Origin: Halobellus inordinatus
Lineage (GTDB): Archaea; Halobacteriota; Halobacteria; Halobacteriales; Haloferacaceae
DNA: 64,000 bases
Direction: 5' to 3'
Assembly: GCF_024464655.1 (NCBI RefSeq)
Contig: NZ_JANHAV010000001.1
Span: 620,001-684,000 of the forward strand
Under the pieces are notes generated by a model. It ran no database searches and was not told where the DNA came from. It saw only the letters and a program-made list of their open reading frames with translations. Position 1 is the first letter of the stretch; every line of letters begins with the position of its first letter. Both the position numbers and the translations under genes were made by a program. This document shows positions 41,645-51,467 of this stretch, in pieces.

Positions 41645-43312
41645 TCAGGACAGCCGCTTCGAGACGTACGGTCCGTCCTGGTGATAGCCGAGCTTCTGCC
41701 GGTAGTACTCACGGGCGCCGATGCCCGAGATGATCGCGAGTTTGTCGTAGCCAGCGTCGGCGGCGAGTTCCTCCGCCCGACGGACGAGCCGTCGACCGTA
41801 GCCTTTGTGCTGCCACTCGCCCTCGCCGCTACCGATGCCCGCTTCGCTCCCGTAGACGTGGAGTTCGCGGACGATCGCCGCGTTCTCCAGTTCGCGACGA
41901 ACCGGGTCGTTCGGGAAACGGAGTCGGCAGAACCCGACGAGTAGGTCTTCGACCGGATCCTCGAAGGCGAGGAAGTGTTCGGTGCCGCCGGCGACCTGGT
42001 AGGTCTTCGCGTTCAGTTCGACCCGCTCTGGGTCCGGGTCGGCCTCGTTCATCCCGGCTTCGCGCGCCCGGATGTCGCGCTGCTCGATCCCTTTCTCCTC
42101 GGCGCGCTGGGCGGCCAGTTGCCGGAGGTTCGACTTCCAGACCCCCGCATCGATGAAGTCGGCGGGAATGTCTCGTTGGACGCGCTGGAGGCGCGTGTAC
42201 TCGGGGATCATCCCCATCACTTCGCTGACGATCTCTGCGGCCTCCTCGTTTCCGAGCGGCTCGAACTCATCGCGCCGCCACTGATCGTACACGCGGGTCC
42301 CCCGGACGACGAGCGTCGGGTAGATCTTGAGGTAGTCCGGGCGGTACTCCTCGCGCTCGAACAGTTGCCGGAAGTCCTCTAGGATCATCTCCTTCGTCAT
42401 CCCGGGTTGCCCCGGCATCATATGGAAGCCGACCTTGAACCCGGCGTCGCGCAGTCGGCGATTGGCGTCGATCGACGCCTGGACGCCGTGGCCGCGGTGC
42501 ATCTCTCTGTTGATCCGCTCGTAGGTCGTCTGGACGCCCACCTCGACCTTCGTCGCGCCGAGGTCGAGCATCCGATCGATCTGTTCGGGGTCACACCAGT
42601 CGGGCTTCGTCTCGAACGTCGTCCCGATGTTTCGGATGTCTGCGGTCTCGTTCTCGGCGATGACGTCCTCGACGTAGCTGAACTCGGTTTCCTCGGGGTC
42701 CGGCTTGAACGACTGGTCTTCGGCCGGCTGGGGTTCGGAATCGAGGTCGTAGTCGTTCAACGCCTCCAGAGCGCGCTTGACGAACCACTCCTGGTAGTCG
42801 TGGCTGCGGGCGGTCATCGTCCCGCCCATCAGGATCAGTTCGACCTTGTCGACCGGGTGGCCGATGTGCCGGAGCTGTTCGAGTCGGAGCGTCACCTGTC
42901 CGTACGGGTCGTAGTCGTTCTGCTCGCCGCGTGCGGCCGCGGGTTCGTGACCCGTATACGACTGCGAGGAGTCGAACTCCGAGGCCGGGCCGCCAGGACA
43001 GTAGAGACACTTGCCGTGCGGGCACATATGCGGCGAGGTCATAATCGCGACCGGCGAGACGCCCGAGGCGGTCCGAACGGGTTTGCGTCGGACGACTTCT
43101 TTCACCTCCTCGCGGCGACTCTCCGGCGCGTGTTGTAGGATCTCCGCGTTCTTGGGCACCTTCGGCGAGGAGTGCGTCGAACAGGCGTCGAGTTTCGCCG
43201 ATTCGAGGTCGTCGCGGCCGACCTCGCCGTCGAGTATGCGCTCGACGAGGTCCTCGCAAGTGCGGCGGAACGCGTCCGTCTCTGTCGGCTCGGGGTCGGC
43301 GTCCGTGCTCAC
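41645..43312 (-). CDS. elp3: Elp3 tRNA uridine-34 carboxymethylation enzyme (radical SAM/acetyltransferase)
   Basis: 555 residues. Radical SAM domain with Cys97, Cys102 and Cys105 in MCPHGKCLYCPGG, which bind the 4Fe-4S cluster, followed by GGTMTARSHDYQEWFVKRALEALN-type segments. A C-terminal GNAT domain carries the acetyl-CoA region (GEWQHKGYGRRLVRRAEELA) ending at GYHQDGPYVSKRL. Elp3 alone performs the archaeal reaction, placing a carboxymethyl-type group on wobble uridine. Full length, single gene. Confidence 0.95.
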   Translation of the reverse strand: MSTDADPEPTETDAFRRTCEDLVERILDGEVGRDDLESAKLDACSTHSSPKVPKNAEILQHAPESRREEVKEVVRRKPVRTASGVSPVAIMTSPHMCPHGKCLYCPGGPASEFDSSQSYTGHEPAAARGEQNDYDPYGQVTLRLEQLRHIGHPVDKVELILMGGTMTARSHDYQEWFVKRALEALNDYDLDSEPQPAEDQSFKPDPEETEFSYVEDVIAENETADIRNIGTTFETKPDWCDPEQIDRMLDLGATKVEVGVQTTYERINREMHRGHGVQASIDANRRLRDAGFKVGFHMMPGQPGMTKEMILEDFRQLFEREEYRPDYLKIYPTLVVRGTRVYDQWRRDEFEPLGNEEAAEIVSEVMGMIPEYTRLQRVQRDIPADFIDAGVWKSNLRQLAAQRAEEKGIEQRDIRAREAGMNEADPDPERVELNAKTYQVAGGTEHFLAFEDPVEDLLVGFCRLRFPNDPVRRELENAAIVRELHVYGSEAGIGSGEGEWQHKGYGRRLVRRAEELAADAGYDKLAIISGIGAREYYRQKLGYHQDGPYVSKRLS

Positions 43313-43459
43313 TAGCGAGTCACCTCCGAGAGTCGTCGCGAGCGGTGTTTCATTGGGCGTTTCTCGTCGCGTTTCGGGGTTAAGCGTGTCGCTCCGAGGA
43401 GTCGAGGCGAGAGAGAACGGGAAAAGTGCGCGGAGTCGTGTGCGAAGCCAGCTTACGGC

Positions 43460-45586
43460 TTAGAGCTGATCGGCGACGGCATCGACGACGGCGTCGACGA
43501 CGTCCTCACGCGCGCCCGAGAGGAACTCGATGCGATTCTGTCGGATGCCGACCGCCGTGATTCCGCCTTCGGGGACGGCTTCGCTGGCGGCGTCGGCGGC
43601 AGCGCGGACGTCGACGTCGGCCGCGCGCACGAACAGTTCGTCCGTGGAGTAGACGACGGTCGCTGCTCGCTCCTCGTCGGCGCCCCGGTGGAGCGCGTCG
43701 GCGAGCAGTGCCGTCGGCGGGAAGTCGAAGCGGTGACTGTAGGAGTCAGCGTCGAGGACGGCGACGGAGACGCCGTCGACGTCGCGCGTCTCGAGGTTGG
43801 CTTCGGCGGTCTCGACCTCGTCGTCCAGTTTGATGCGGAACTGCTCTGAGACGTGGTCGGCGAGGCCGCCGTCGTCGTCGAACAGGAGGTCGGTGATGAG
43901 TTCGCGCTTGTCCTGATAGGACTGGTAGTAGGCTTCGAGCGCGACGGCCTCGCGGAGCTTCCGCGTCCGGTCGGCGTCGTAGCCGGCGTCTGCGGCGAGG
44001 TCGGCGTACACCGACGGTGCGTCCTCCCAGTAGCTCACTGCGGGGAGATGGGACAGATCGTCGCTCATATCGGCGTTGACGGCGGCGGCGAGGTTGGCCC
44101 CGAGCGCGCCGGTCGAGAGGTCCTCGGCGGCGACGTCGGTGAGGCTCGGCGAGACGAGGACGCTCGCCTCGTCGACGATTTCGGTGTCGACCGTCTCGGC
44201 GTCGACGACGACGCGAGACGCGCCGTAGACGCCGAGCAGGCCGAGGCCGTCGAGAGAGTCGGTAGTGCCCCCGACGCCGACGAGGACGACGAGCGGCAGT
44301 TTCTCGTCGTGACGCTCGTTGTCCTGGAGCATCCGCGTCACGTCGTTCGTCGCGGCGTCCATTCCGTAGACTGGGTCGTCGAGCGGACGGCGCGTGAAGA
44401 AGTGGTACTCGGCGTCCGCGCGGGCGTGCTCCTCACGGATCAGCGGGAGCACGGCGCGCTCGATGGCCGCGCCGGCGACGTAGCCGTCGGCCGTCGCAGC
44501 GTGGCGGACGACGATGGGGCGCGATTGCAGCACCGCGCCGCGGATCGCTTCGGCGGCGTCGGCGAGCTGGTCGGTGACGGCGTCGACGGCCTCGTGTGCC
44601 GCCAGCGGCTCGACCGATTCGGGGCGAGCCTTCTCCGAGAGCGCGTCCGCGAGTCGCTGTTCGACGGCGTCGGCGTCCTCGCCGGAGAGCGAAGTCAGTT
44701 CCTCGGTCTCGATCTGCAGTTCGCCGCGGCGCAGTTCGACCTCCCCGTCGAGGCGAATCACGTCGCCCTCGCCGACGTCGGGGTAGGCACGAACGCCCGC
44801 CTCGACGAACGCCGCGCAGTCGACGACGGCCGTCTCGTCGCGGACCTCGAAGATCGTCGGGCCGCCGGTCTGTCGCGCGCCGACGACTTCGCCCTCGATG
44901 CGGACCACGTCGCCGACGCGGTCGCCGAGCGATTCGACGGTGACGCGCTCGGGTTCGGCCTCGTCTTCGGATGCTTCGGCCGCTGCATCTCCGCTCGCGG
45001 TTGCGTCAGCGTTCTCGGTCGTCTCGGAAGCGTCCTCGGTCTCCGTTTCCTCAGCGCCCTCGCTCGTCGCTTCGGCCGAATCAGCTTCGGTCGTCTCCTC
45101 GGTCGCTGTACTCTCGTTTTCGTCGGCCGCCCCGTCGGCCGTCTCGGCCGAGGTCTGTCCGTTCGCGGCCCGCGACTTCGTGGAGACGCCCTTCGGCGTC
45201 TTCTTCACCGGCGCCGACCCCGAGTCGTCGTCCGCGGCTTCGATCGGCTCGTTGTCGTGCTCGCCGTCGGGGTCGTGAATACGCGCTCCACGGAACTCCG
45301 ATTCGGACTGTCGGATCGACCAGCCGAGGTCGATGTTACCGTTGCTTCGAACGTTCTTCACCTGAACGAAGACGGTGTCTCCGGCGTCCCACTCGAGACT
45401 CTCCAGCCGGCGGTCCAGTTCGCTGCGGTGCAGAAGCCCGGTCACCCCGGGCGCGAGATCGACGAAGACGCCGAAGTCCGCGAATCCATCGACGGTACCC
45501 TTGTAATACCGTCCCGGCGTGAGCTGCTCTGGGGAATCTCCCCTGAAATCGAACCAAACGTCCTCGTCGTGCGTAATCCAATCCAT
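43460..45586 (-). CDS. S1/OB-fold and DHH-like nucleic-acid-binding protein
   Basis: 708 residues from ATG 45586; a TTG upstream was not preferred. Residues 20-90 form an S1 RNA-binding domain (GRYYKGTVDGFADFGVFVDL). There follows a long acidic Ala/Glu/Thr linker, an OB-fold at about 220-290 (VVRIEGEVVGARQTGGPTIFEV), and a C-terminal region of about 350 residues with DHH/RecJ-like strands (RPIVVRHAATADGYVAGAA, in which the usual DHD acids are altered). This layout is known in archaeal RecJ-like/GAN-related proteins linked to replication or RNA decay. Altered acidic motifs suggest a non-catalytic member, which is an inference. Confidence 0.75.
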   Translation of the reverse strand: MDWITHDEDVWFDFRGDSPEQLTPGRYYKGTVDGFADFGVFVDLAPGVTGLLHRSELDRRLESLEWDAGDTVFVQVKNVRSNGNIDLGWSIRQSESEFRGARIHDPDGEHDNEPIEAADDDSGSAPVKKTPKGVSTKSRAANGQTSAETADGAADENESTATEETTEADSAEATSEGAEETETEDASETTENADATASGDAAAEASEDEAEPERVTVESLGDRVGDVVRIEGEVVGARQTGGPTIFEVRDETAVVDCAAFVEAGVRAYPDVGEGDVIRLDGEVELRRGELQIETEELTSLSGEDADAVEQRLADALSEKARPESVEPLAAHEAVDAVTDQLADAAEAIRGAVLQSRPIVVRHAATADGYVAGAAIERAVLPLIREEHARADAEYHFFTRRPLDDPVYGMDAATNDVTRMLQDNERHDEKLPLVVLVGVGGTTDSLDGLGLLGVYGASRVVVDAETVDTEIVDEASVLVSPSLTDVAAEDLSTGALGANLAAAVNADMSDDLSHLPAVSYWEDAPSVYADLAADAGYDADRTRKLREAVALEAYYQSYQDKRELITDLLFDDDGGLADHVSEQFRIKLDDEVETAEANLETRDVDGVSVAVLDADSYSHRFDFPPTALLADALHRGADEERAATVVYSTDELFVRAADVDVRAAADAASEAVPEGGITAVGIRQNRIEFLSGAREDVVDAVVDAVADQL

Positions 45587-45697
45587 TGAGCGAATCAAAT
45601 GGTCCGGGCCTAAAACGATTGTCGAATCCCACTCGTGACGTTTCGGCTGGCGAATCGCGTCTGGCGAGAATCACAGTCGGCCAGAACGCGCCTCCTC

Positions 45698-45776
45698 GAG
45701 GGGAGTAACGTGCGTCTGCACCGATTCTCGCCGGACGATGCGGAGAGGATCTCTGAACGGGGACGACACTCCCTCT
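45698..45776. repeat. palindromic element, type A copy 3 (79 bp, degenerate)
   Basis: Aligns with 22414-22493 in the reverse sense. Shared are GGGAGTA at one end, the core TTCTCGCCGGACG, GAACGG and CACTCCCTC at the other. Its terminal base is the A of the TGA stop (45776-45778) of the YIP1 gene on the minus strand. More decayed than copies 1 and 2. Confidence 0.65.
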
Positions 45777-46378
45777 CAGATGATCCCCGCGAGCCGGAGG
45801 ACGGCCATCGCGGCGTCGACGCCGCCGAACGCGGACCCGAAGAGCAGCGTCGCCGGAACGGCGCCCGCGATCACGGCACGTCCCGTGGTCGTCCCGTGGA
45901 CCTCTCGGAGCCCCACGACGAGCAACGCGGCCGCATAGAGCGTGCAGACCAGCCGGAGCGGGGCAGACGGGATCCCGACGAAAATGCAGGGCGCTGCGGC
46001 GTAGGCGATCACCTGTACCGTCTCGCTGACCCCGCCGCGGTCACGCACGGCGATCATCAGGATGATCGTCTGGAGCGCCGCCGTCAGGTGGAGGGTCGCG
46101 GGCGCGATCACGAGCGCGACGGCCGTCAGCGCGATGAGCGCCGAGACCGCCGGTCCGCCGGCGAGCGCCGGGATTCGTTCGGGCGCGAACGAGAAGAGGC
46201 CGATCGTATACGCCACGGCGACTGCGACGCCGAAGACGAGTCCGGGCGCTTGATCGCCGGGGGCGACGCCGTTTCGGAAGAACTGCTGCGGTCGAACGAG
46301 TACTTCGATCCACGCCCGCGCGACCCCGCGCGGCCCGCGCTCGCGCCCACCACTCGGATTCTCTACCCAGGTCGTCAC
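45776..46378 (-). CDS. YIP1-family membrane protein
   Basis: 200 residues. N-terminal cytoplasmic segment (VARAWIEVLVRPQQFFRNGV, the usual start of bacterial and archaeal YIP1 proteins), then five hydrophobic helices with GHLV-type breaks to the end. YIP1 domains are Rab/vesicle partners in eukaryotes; prokaryotic members are uncharacterised membrane proteins. Runs in the same direction as tdk, 18 bp downstream of it. Its stop codon abuts a type A palindromic element. Confidence 0.82.
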   Translation of the reverse strand: MTTWVENPSGGRERGPRGVARAWIEVLVRPQQFFRNGVAPGDQAPGLVFGVAVAVAYTIGLFSFAPERIPALAGGPAVSALIALTAVALVIAPATLHLTAALQTIILMIAVRDRGGVSETVQVIAYAAAPCIFVGIPSAPLRLVCTLYAAALLVVGLREVHGTTTGRAVIAGAVPATLLFGSAFGGVDAAMAVLRLAGII

Positions 46379-46396
46379 GGTCGTCTCTACGTTCTA

Positions 46397-46984
46397 TTAG
46401 TCGCGGCGGAGGGTATGACAGTTCCGGCACCGCGCCTCGTAGGACTCTTCGGCCCCGACGACGATCGTCGGGTCGTCGACGTGTGCCGGTTCGCCGCCGA
46501 CGAGCCGCTGATTGCGGGTCGCTGGTTCGCCGCACTGCGAACAGATCGCCTGCAGCTTGTCGACGTACTCGGCGACGGCCATCAACTGCGGGAGCGGTTC
46601 GAAGGGCTCGCCGCGGTACGTCTGGTCGATGCCGGAGACGAGCACGCGCCGGCCGTCGTCGGCGAGGCGCTGACAGACCGCGACGAGTTCCGGGCCGAAG
46701 AAGTTGGCCTCGTCGACCGCGACGACGTCTTCCCCGTTCAGTTGGTCTCGGATCTCCCAGACCCCGTCGCCCTCGCTGGGCACGACCGAGGCTTCCCACT
46801 GGCGACCGACGTGTGAGCCGACGGTCGTCTCGCCGTAGCGGTCGTCGACGGCGGGCTTGAACACCGCGATCTCCTGGCCCGCGATCTCCGCGCGGCGGAG
46901 TCGACGGAGGACCTCCTCGGTCTTTCCCGAGAACATCGAGCCCGTGACGACCTCGATCCACCCGCTGTTCGTGATGGCGTGCAT
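46397..46984 (-). CDS. tdk: thymidine kinase
   Basis: 195 residues from ATG 46984. P-loop GSMFSGKT (15-22), Walker B-like VVAVDEANFF, and the lid with CSQCGEP and CRNCHTL (two CxxC, a zinc ribbon). Type II thymidine kinase: phosphorylates thymidine with ATP for salvage. Full length. Followed closely by the YIP1-like gene, which may be co-transcribed. Confidence 0.94.
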   Translation of the reverse strand: MHAITNSGWIEVVTGSMFSGKTEEVLRRLRRAEIAGQEIAVFKPAVDDRYGETTVGSHVGRQWEASVVPSEGDGVWEIRDQLNGEDVVAVDEANFFGPELVAVCQRLADDGRRVLVSGIDQTYRGEPFEPLPQLMAVAEYVDKLQAICSQCGEPATRNQRLVGGEPAHVDDPTIVVGAEESYEARCRNCHTLRRD

Positions 46985-47100
46985 ACCACGTTCGAGCGCG
47001 GTCGAGTGGCAAAACGGTTGTTCATTCGGGGCGTCCCGGGGGGTCGCGATGGCGTCGGCAGACACCAATCTTCTAAACGGTGTCCGGTGTACGCACCTGT

Positions 47101-47442
47101 ATGCAGGTCGTATTCCACGTCTCCAGCGGCGACGTCGACGACTGGAAACACGCGGTTCAGAACGTCCGCAACCTCCTCGAAGACGAGACTGCAGACGTCG
47201 ACGACGCGGTCTTGCTCGCGAACGGCGGAGCGATCTGGCTGTTCGAGGCCGGTGCGCCGCTCTCGGAGAAGATTCGCGGACTGGGAAGCACGGGCGTCCG
47301 GTGTGTCGGCTGTCGGAACTCCGTTCGCGGCCACGACATCGCCAAGTCCGATCTCCTCTCGAACGTCGAACTCGTGCCGTCGGGGGTCGGCGAACTCACA
47401 CGTCTCCAGAGCGACGGCTACGCGTATCTGAAAGTCCCCTGA
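47101..47442 (+). CDS. DsrE-family sulfur-relay-like protein
   Basis: 113 residues from ATG 47101. The DsrE/YchN Rossmann-like fold: MQVVFHVSSGDVDDWKHAVQ, VLLANGGAIWLFE, and GVRCVGCRNSVRGHDI, where one of the two cysteines is the candidate sulfur carrier, then VPSGVGELTRLQSDGYAYL. Members move sulfur or act in persulfide relay; here no partner gene is adjacent, so the role is open. Confidence 0.87.
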   Translation: MQVVFHVSSGDVDDWKHAVQNVRNLLEDETADVDDAVLLANGGAIWLFEAGAPLSEKIRGLGSTGVRCVGCRNSVRGHDIAKSDLLSNVELVPSGVGELTRLQSDGYAYLKVP

Positions 47443-47591
47443 CTGCCGTATCGGACAGTGCGACGTCCGGTTCGATCCTCGCTGTCGACGCCACCGAGAG
47501 AGGTCGACGACACCCGCAGCGTTCACAAGCGAATGGTAACTACGCGAGCAATTATGAGACGATCTCACATACTCTGAGGCGGGCGATTCCT

Positions 47592-48017
47592 ATGAACTTC
47601 GACGAATTCACCGGCGAAGTGCAGCACCGACTCGAACTCCCCGGGACGGGCGAAGCAGTGCGGGCGATCCGGGCGACGTTGACGACGCTCGGACAGCGGA
47701 TCCCCGAAGGGAACGCCGAGGACCTCGCCGCCTCGCTCCCGATGGAGATCAAGTGGTACTTGACGGGCGCAGTCCACGAGCACGGCCAGCGGTTCGACTG
47801 GACGGAGTTCGTCGGCCGGGTCAGCGAGGTTGAGGGGATCGAGCGCTCCGACGCCGCGTACCACGCCCAGGTCATCATCGACCTCGTGAGCACGCTCGTG
47901 CCAGACTCGGACGTACAACAACTCCGGAATCAACTGCCCGAGGCCGAGGACGACGAGAACTGGCGAAAACTCTTCGCGGTCCTCGACGCCGGGGGCTGGC
48001 AGGAGCAGGAGGCTTGA
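47592..48017 (+). CDS. DUF2267 family protein
   Basis: 141 residues from ATG 47592. Helical protein with two similar halves, MNFDEFTGEVQHRLEL...LGQRIPEGNAEDLAASLP and then FVGRVSEVEGIERSDAAYHAQVI, the DUF2267 pattern. No known role; relatives often lie near stress genes. TATA-like aattatgag about 50 bases upstream. Confidence 0.85.
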   Translation: MNFDEFTGEVQHRLELPGTGEAVRAIRATLTTLGQRIPEGNAEDLAASLPMEIKWYLTGAVHEHGQRFDWTEFVGRVSEVEGIERSDAAYHAQVIIDLVSTLVPDSDVQQLRNQLPEAEDDENWRKLFAVLDAGGWQEQEA

Positions 48018-48175
48018 CCCCGAGTGGTGGCGTCTGCTGTGATCGATCCTCGTAGGTACACCGGCGCGCAAAGCGTTCGTTCGCTGGCGTTCGAGCGGTG
48101 ATTCGGTACGCCGAGCGTTCTTACGGCCTGGGAAAACTCCCATCATTCATCATCGTGTCACCTGTTTATACAGCT

Positions 48176-48478
48176 ATGTCCGAAATCGAAACCGAATCCG
48201 AGAAGACACGCGCTGAAGTCGCGGCGTACCTCCGAGACCTGGCAGATCAACTCGAAGGGGGCAGCGAGTTCACGCTCGAACTGGGTGGTCGACAGATGCA
48301 GGTGGATCCGACTGATTCGGTGACGTTCAAACTGGAGGGCGAATCCGACCCCGCAGAAAGCGGCACAGAATCGAAAGAGAGCATCGAATTCGAGTTGGTC
48401 TGGTGGCGCGAAGCCCACTCGGACGAAGTAGAGGCCCAACAGCAGCAGGAAACCGGTGACTCTGCAGGAAGCGAGTGA
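48176..48478 (+). CDS. amphi-Trp domain protein
   Basis: 100 residues from ATG 48176. The amphi-Trp layout: MSEIETESEKTRAEVAAYLR, then a strand-rich region (FTLELGGRQMQVDPT) and a Trp-containing end FELVWWREAH. The tail is Gln/Glu-rich. Function unknown in the family. The ATG lies close behind a tttatac box, so the promoter is not certain. Confidence 0.85.
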   Translation: MSEIETESEKTRAEVAAYLRDLADQLEGGSEFTLELGGRQMQVDPTDSVTFKLEGESDPAESGTESKESIEFELVWWREAHSDEVEAQQQQETGDSAGSE

Positions 48479-48996
48479 CTCCGAAAAGGGAGATACCACT
48501 TCATAGAGGGTATATTGTCGACGCCGAGTAACCGATTTCACTAGGTATCTGATACGTACGGTCACGGATCTCTCGTCTCTCGCAGGAAGATGGTGACCGC
48601 AAGACGAGGAGAGGGACAGATTCTCAGCGACACCACGTCGTTACTATCGCATCAAGAAGTCCTCTACCAATAACTATAATATGAATATACTTAAAATATA
48701 TGTGATATGTATGATGTATTAGTTTCCATAACCTCACCTCGTCTACGACAAAGATAATAAAAATAGTATTTAAATTGTCGTACGAAATATATGAAATTGA
48801 GCCGCAAAAAGGGCATTTCCAGCCGGTTGCGTCATACTTGATAGCCGTACATTCCAGAAATAATAGGTCAATTTTGAATCCGTCCTAGCCGCAGCAATAT
48901 AGACGAAAATAGCCCTCAGTTCGCCTAATGATACGATATCAGAACGTATAATTTGGACAGAATAAATTAGTCAGCCAACTGTTCAGGGCAACGTAG
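48479..48996. other. AT-rich intergenic region upstream of the transducer gene
   Basis: About 520 bp, much AT-richer than its surroundings, with runs such as ataataaaaatagtatttaa at about 48753-48772. No frame with protein character and no tRNA fold were seen. It may hold the promoter region of the transducer gene; nothing specific is identified. Confidence 0.5.
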
Positions 48997-51249
48997 ATGC
49001 TGGACTCGCTCGTCCCGAAGCCGGTTCGAAAGAGTATCCTCAGAAAGTTTTTTCTTCTGACAATTGTACTCGCGTTGCTCGTCAGTGGCGTGGGATTCTA
49101 CGCCGAACACCGAGTCGCGGGACTCGTCGAAGAGTCCGTCGAGTCCCAGTTGACGATGCAAGCCGAGCAACAGGCCTACGAGACGGAGCAGTGGCTCGCG
49201 ACGTACGAGCAATCAGCGCAGATGATCTCCCAGCGTGGCCTCATCAACGAGGGGGGAACAGCCCAGGGCGTCATCACGAGCGACCTCCACTCACTTCCGG
49301 AAGACGCTCGTGCCATCCACGTCGTCGACTTGCCCAGCAGTCGGTACGTCGCGAGCACCAACGTTTCGAGCAGGAACAGGGCGTTCGAACAGGACCGATA
49401 CACCTGGGTCGAGGGGTCGAGAGACACTGAAAAGCTCGCATTCAACGACTGGACGGAAGTCGCGGTGTCCGAAGTGTACGAGCGGAACGGCGAGACGCTG
49501 ATCGCCTTCGCCACGCCGACACAGCAGATGACCACCGTCGTCATCGTCACCGTCGACGTTGAGAAGCGCTCGGCGATGTTCGAGACCGCCTCGAACTCGT
49601 CGTACGTGCAGATTGTGGATCAGGAAGGGACGGTCAAACTCTCCCAGCGGACGGACGCGATCGGGTCGACGTACGCCTACGGGGCCAGCGTGTCGCACCT
49701 CCAGCGGGGGTTGAACGGAACGACCGGTCTTACTGCGACCGACGACGGAACGATCGTCGCGTACGCTCCCGTCAACGGGACTAAGATGGCTGCGCTCGTC
49801 CAACAGCCCAAATCGGAGGCGTACGCGGTCACGCGGGCCGTTCATCGAAGTCTCGCCCTGATAACGGGAGTCTCGCTAGTTGGGTTCGCTTTCTTCGGAC
49901 TCACCTTCGGTCGGTCGACGATCGGGTCGATGCGTCGCCTCCGTGACCGCGCGACGGAGCTGGCGAACGGCAACTTGGACGCGACGCTAGAGACGGACCG
50001 AACCGACGAGGTGGCGGCTGTCTACGACGCGTTCGATGAGATGCGCTCGGAACTTCGCGAGCGGATCGAACGCTCGGAGTCGCTCTCTGCATCCTTAGAG
50101 GCGAAAGCCGGCGAGTACGGAGACGTGATGGACCGCGCCGCCGATGGCGACCTCACCGTCCGTATGGACACAAACGCCGAAAACGAGGCGATGGCCGCGA
50201 TCGGAGCGCAGTTCAACGAAATGATGGACGAGATGGAGGCGGCGATGCGTGAGATCCGGCGCTTCTCCGAGGCAGTCGACGACACGAGCCAGACGGTTAC
50301 GAGCGGGGCGCAAGACATCGCTGCGTCGAGTCAGAACGTCAGCGAGGCCACCGGCGAGATCGCCGACGGCACCGCAGAACAACACGACCTCCTCGAAGAT
50401 ATCTCCGCGGAGATGGAAGATCTCTCTGCGAGCGTCGAGGAGGTCGCCGCACAGACCGACGAACTCGCGAGTCGGTCTGAATCCGCGGCCGCGGTCGGCG
50501 ACGAGTCTCGCGACGCCGCCCTCGAAGCCCTCGATACGCTCGACGAGATGACCCACGTCGCCGACGAGACGAGAGAGACGGTGAAGGCCCTCGAATCCGA
50601 GGTCAAAGGGATCAACGAGGTTGTCTCGACGATCGACGAGATCGCCAATCAGACGAACATTCTCGCGCTCAATGCGTCGATCGAAGCCGCTCGCGCAGGG
50701 GGCGCCGGCGAGGGGTTCGCGGTCGTCGCCGACGAGATCAAATCGCTCGCTGCGGAGACGTCAGATCGAACTGAAGAGATCGCAGAGTCCATCGAGAGCG
50801 TCACCGTCGCGACGGCCGAAGCGGTCGACAACGTCGAGACGATGCAGACGCGCGTCGTCGGCGGCGCCGACACTATCGAGGACGCGATGGAAGACATCGA
50901 AGCGGTCGTCGACGACCTCGACGAAGTAAATTCCGGGGTTCAGACGATCGACGACACGACTGGACAGCAAGCGCATTCGACGCAGGAAGTGGCGGGCCTC
51001 TCTGATCAGGTGTCAAAGATCAGCCAGAAAACGAGCGAGCAAGCGAACGCGGCTGCAACGTCAGCAACCGAGCAAACCACTTCGATTGAGGGGATTCGCG
51101 AGGATATCGAGGGACTCTCGACACGCGCCGAGGAACTGACAGCACTGCTGGAATCCTTCGAGCTTTCCGGAGACACTGGGAATCCTGCGGCCGCAAATTC
51201 GTCTGAACCGGGAGAGCAGACAGAGGCTGCGATGGCCTCTGGTTCGTGA
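48997..51249 (+). CDS. methyl-accepting chemotaxis (Htr-type) transducer
   Basis: 750 residues. N-terminal membrane helix (about 18-35), an extracellular dCache-like sensory domain (about 40-275), a second helix ([21 protein letters not shown]) and a HAMP domain (about 310-380). A long coiled-coil signalling region has its hairpin tip at [33 protein letters not shown], here given in parts: [20 protein letters not shown] and then [13 protein letters not shown]. Alternating Glu-rich repeats are the methylation sites. It senses an external cue and controls the archaellum through CheA. The ligand is not deducible. A type C palindromic element follows the gene. Confidence 0.94.
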   Translation: MLDSLVPKPVRKSILRKFFLLTIVLALLVSGVGFYAEHRVAGLVEESVESQLTMQAEQQAYETEQWLATYEQSAQMISQRGLINEGGTAQGVITSDLHSLPEDARAIHVVDLPSSRYVASTNVSSRNRAFEQDRYTWVEGSRDTEKLAFNDWTEVAVSEVYERNGETLIAFATPTQQMTTVVIVTVDVEKRSAMFETASNSSYVQIVDQEGTVKLSQRTDAIGSTYAYGASVSHLQRGLNGTTGLTATDDGTIVAYAPVNGTKMAALVQQPKSEAYAVTRAVHRSLALITGVSLVGFAFFGLTFGRSTIGSMRRLRDRATELANGNLDATLETDRTDEVAAVYDAFDEMRSELRERIERSESLSASLEAKAGEYGDVMDRAADGDLTVRMDTNAENEAMAAIGAQFNEMMDEMEAAMREIRRFSEAVDDTSQTVTSGAQDIAASSQNVSEATGEIADGTAEQHDLLEDISAEMEDLSASVEEVAAQTDELASRSESAAAVGDESRDAALEALDTLDEMTHVADETRETVKALESEVKGINEVVSTIDEIANQTNILALNASIEAARAGGAGEGFAVVADEIKSLAAETSDRTEEIAESIESVTVATAEAVDNVETMQTRVVGGADTIEDAMEDIEAVVDDLDEVNSGVQTIDDTTGQQAHSTQEVAGLSDQVSKISQKTSEQANAAATSATEQTTSIEGIREDIEGLSTRAEELTALLESFELSGDTGNPAAANSSEPGEQTEAAMASGS

Positions 51250-51283
51250 CTGCGAACGAATCGATCGACAGCGCCGATTACCT

Positions 51284-51365
51284 ATAGTAGCATTTGCAAC
51301 TGATTGCGCACCCGATCACACGCTGTCGGGCGATCAGGGGCGTGAAGATTTGCAAATGCTACTAT
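51284..51365. repeat. palindromic element, type C (82 bp, intact)
   Basis: Starts ATAGTAGCATTTGCA and ends with its exact reverse complement; with two more bases on each side the ends read CTATAG. An inner CCCGA/TCGGG hairpin completes the fold. As in types A and B, the 15-bp terminal repeat is followed by ACTG(A/T)T. No coding capacity. Confidence 0.83.
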
Positions 51366-51467
51366 AGTCTACAACCGAACGAAATGGTCAGCGGAACAGC
51401 GTATTCTTCGAATGGATCCGTCCCGTCTTGGAAGTGAGAGCCGCCGGCAAGAACCGGAACGGACAGG

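Noticed and set aside
41492-41944. Forward frame of 150 codons antisense to elp3
   Set aside because: Overlaps the Elp3 acetyltransferase domain and has no protein-like pattern.
43853-45589. 578-codon forward frame opposite the S1/OB/DHH-like gene
   Set aside because: No protein character; the other strand has recognisable S1 and OB domains.
11614-51365. Palindromic elements as ordinary terminators
   Set aside because: They share sequence along their whole length across unlinked loci and have matched ends, which simple terminators do not; a termination role may still be secondary.
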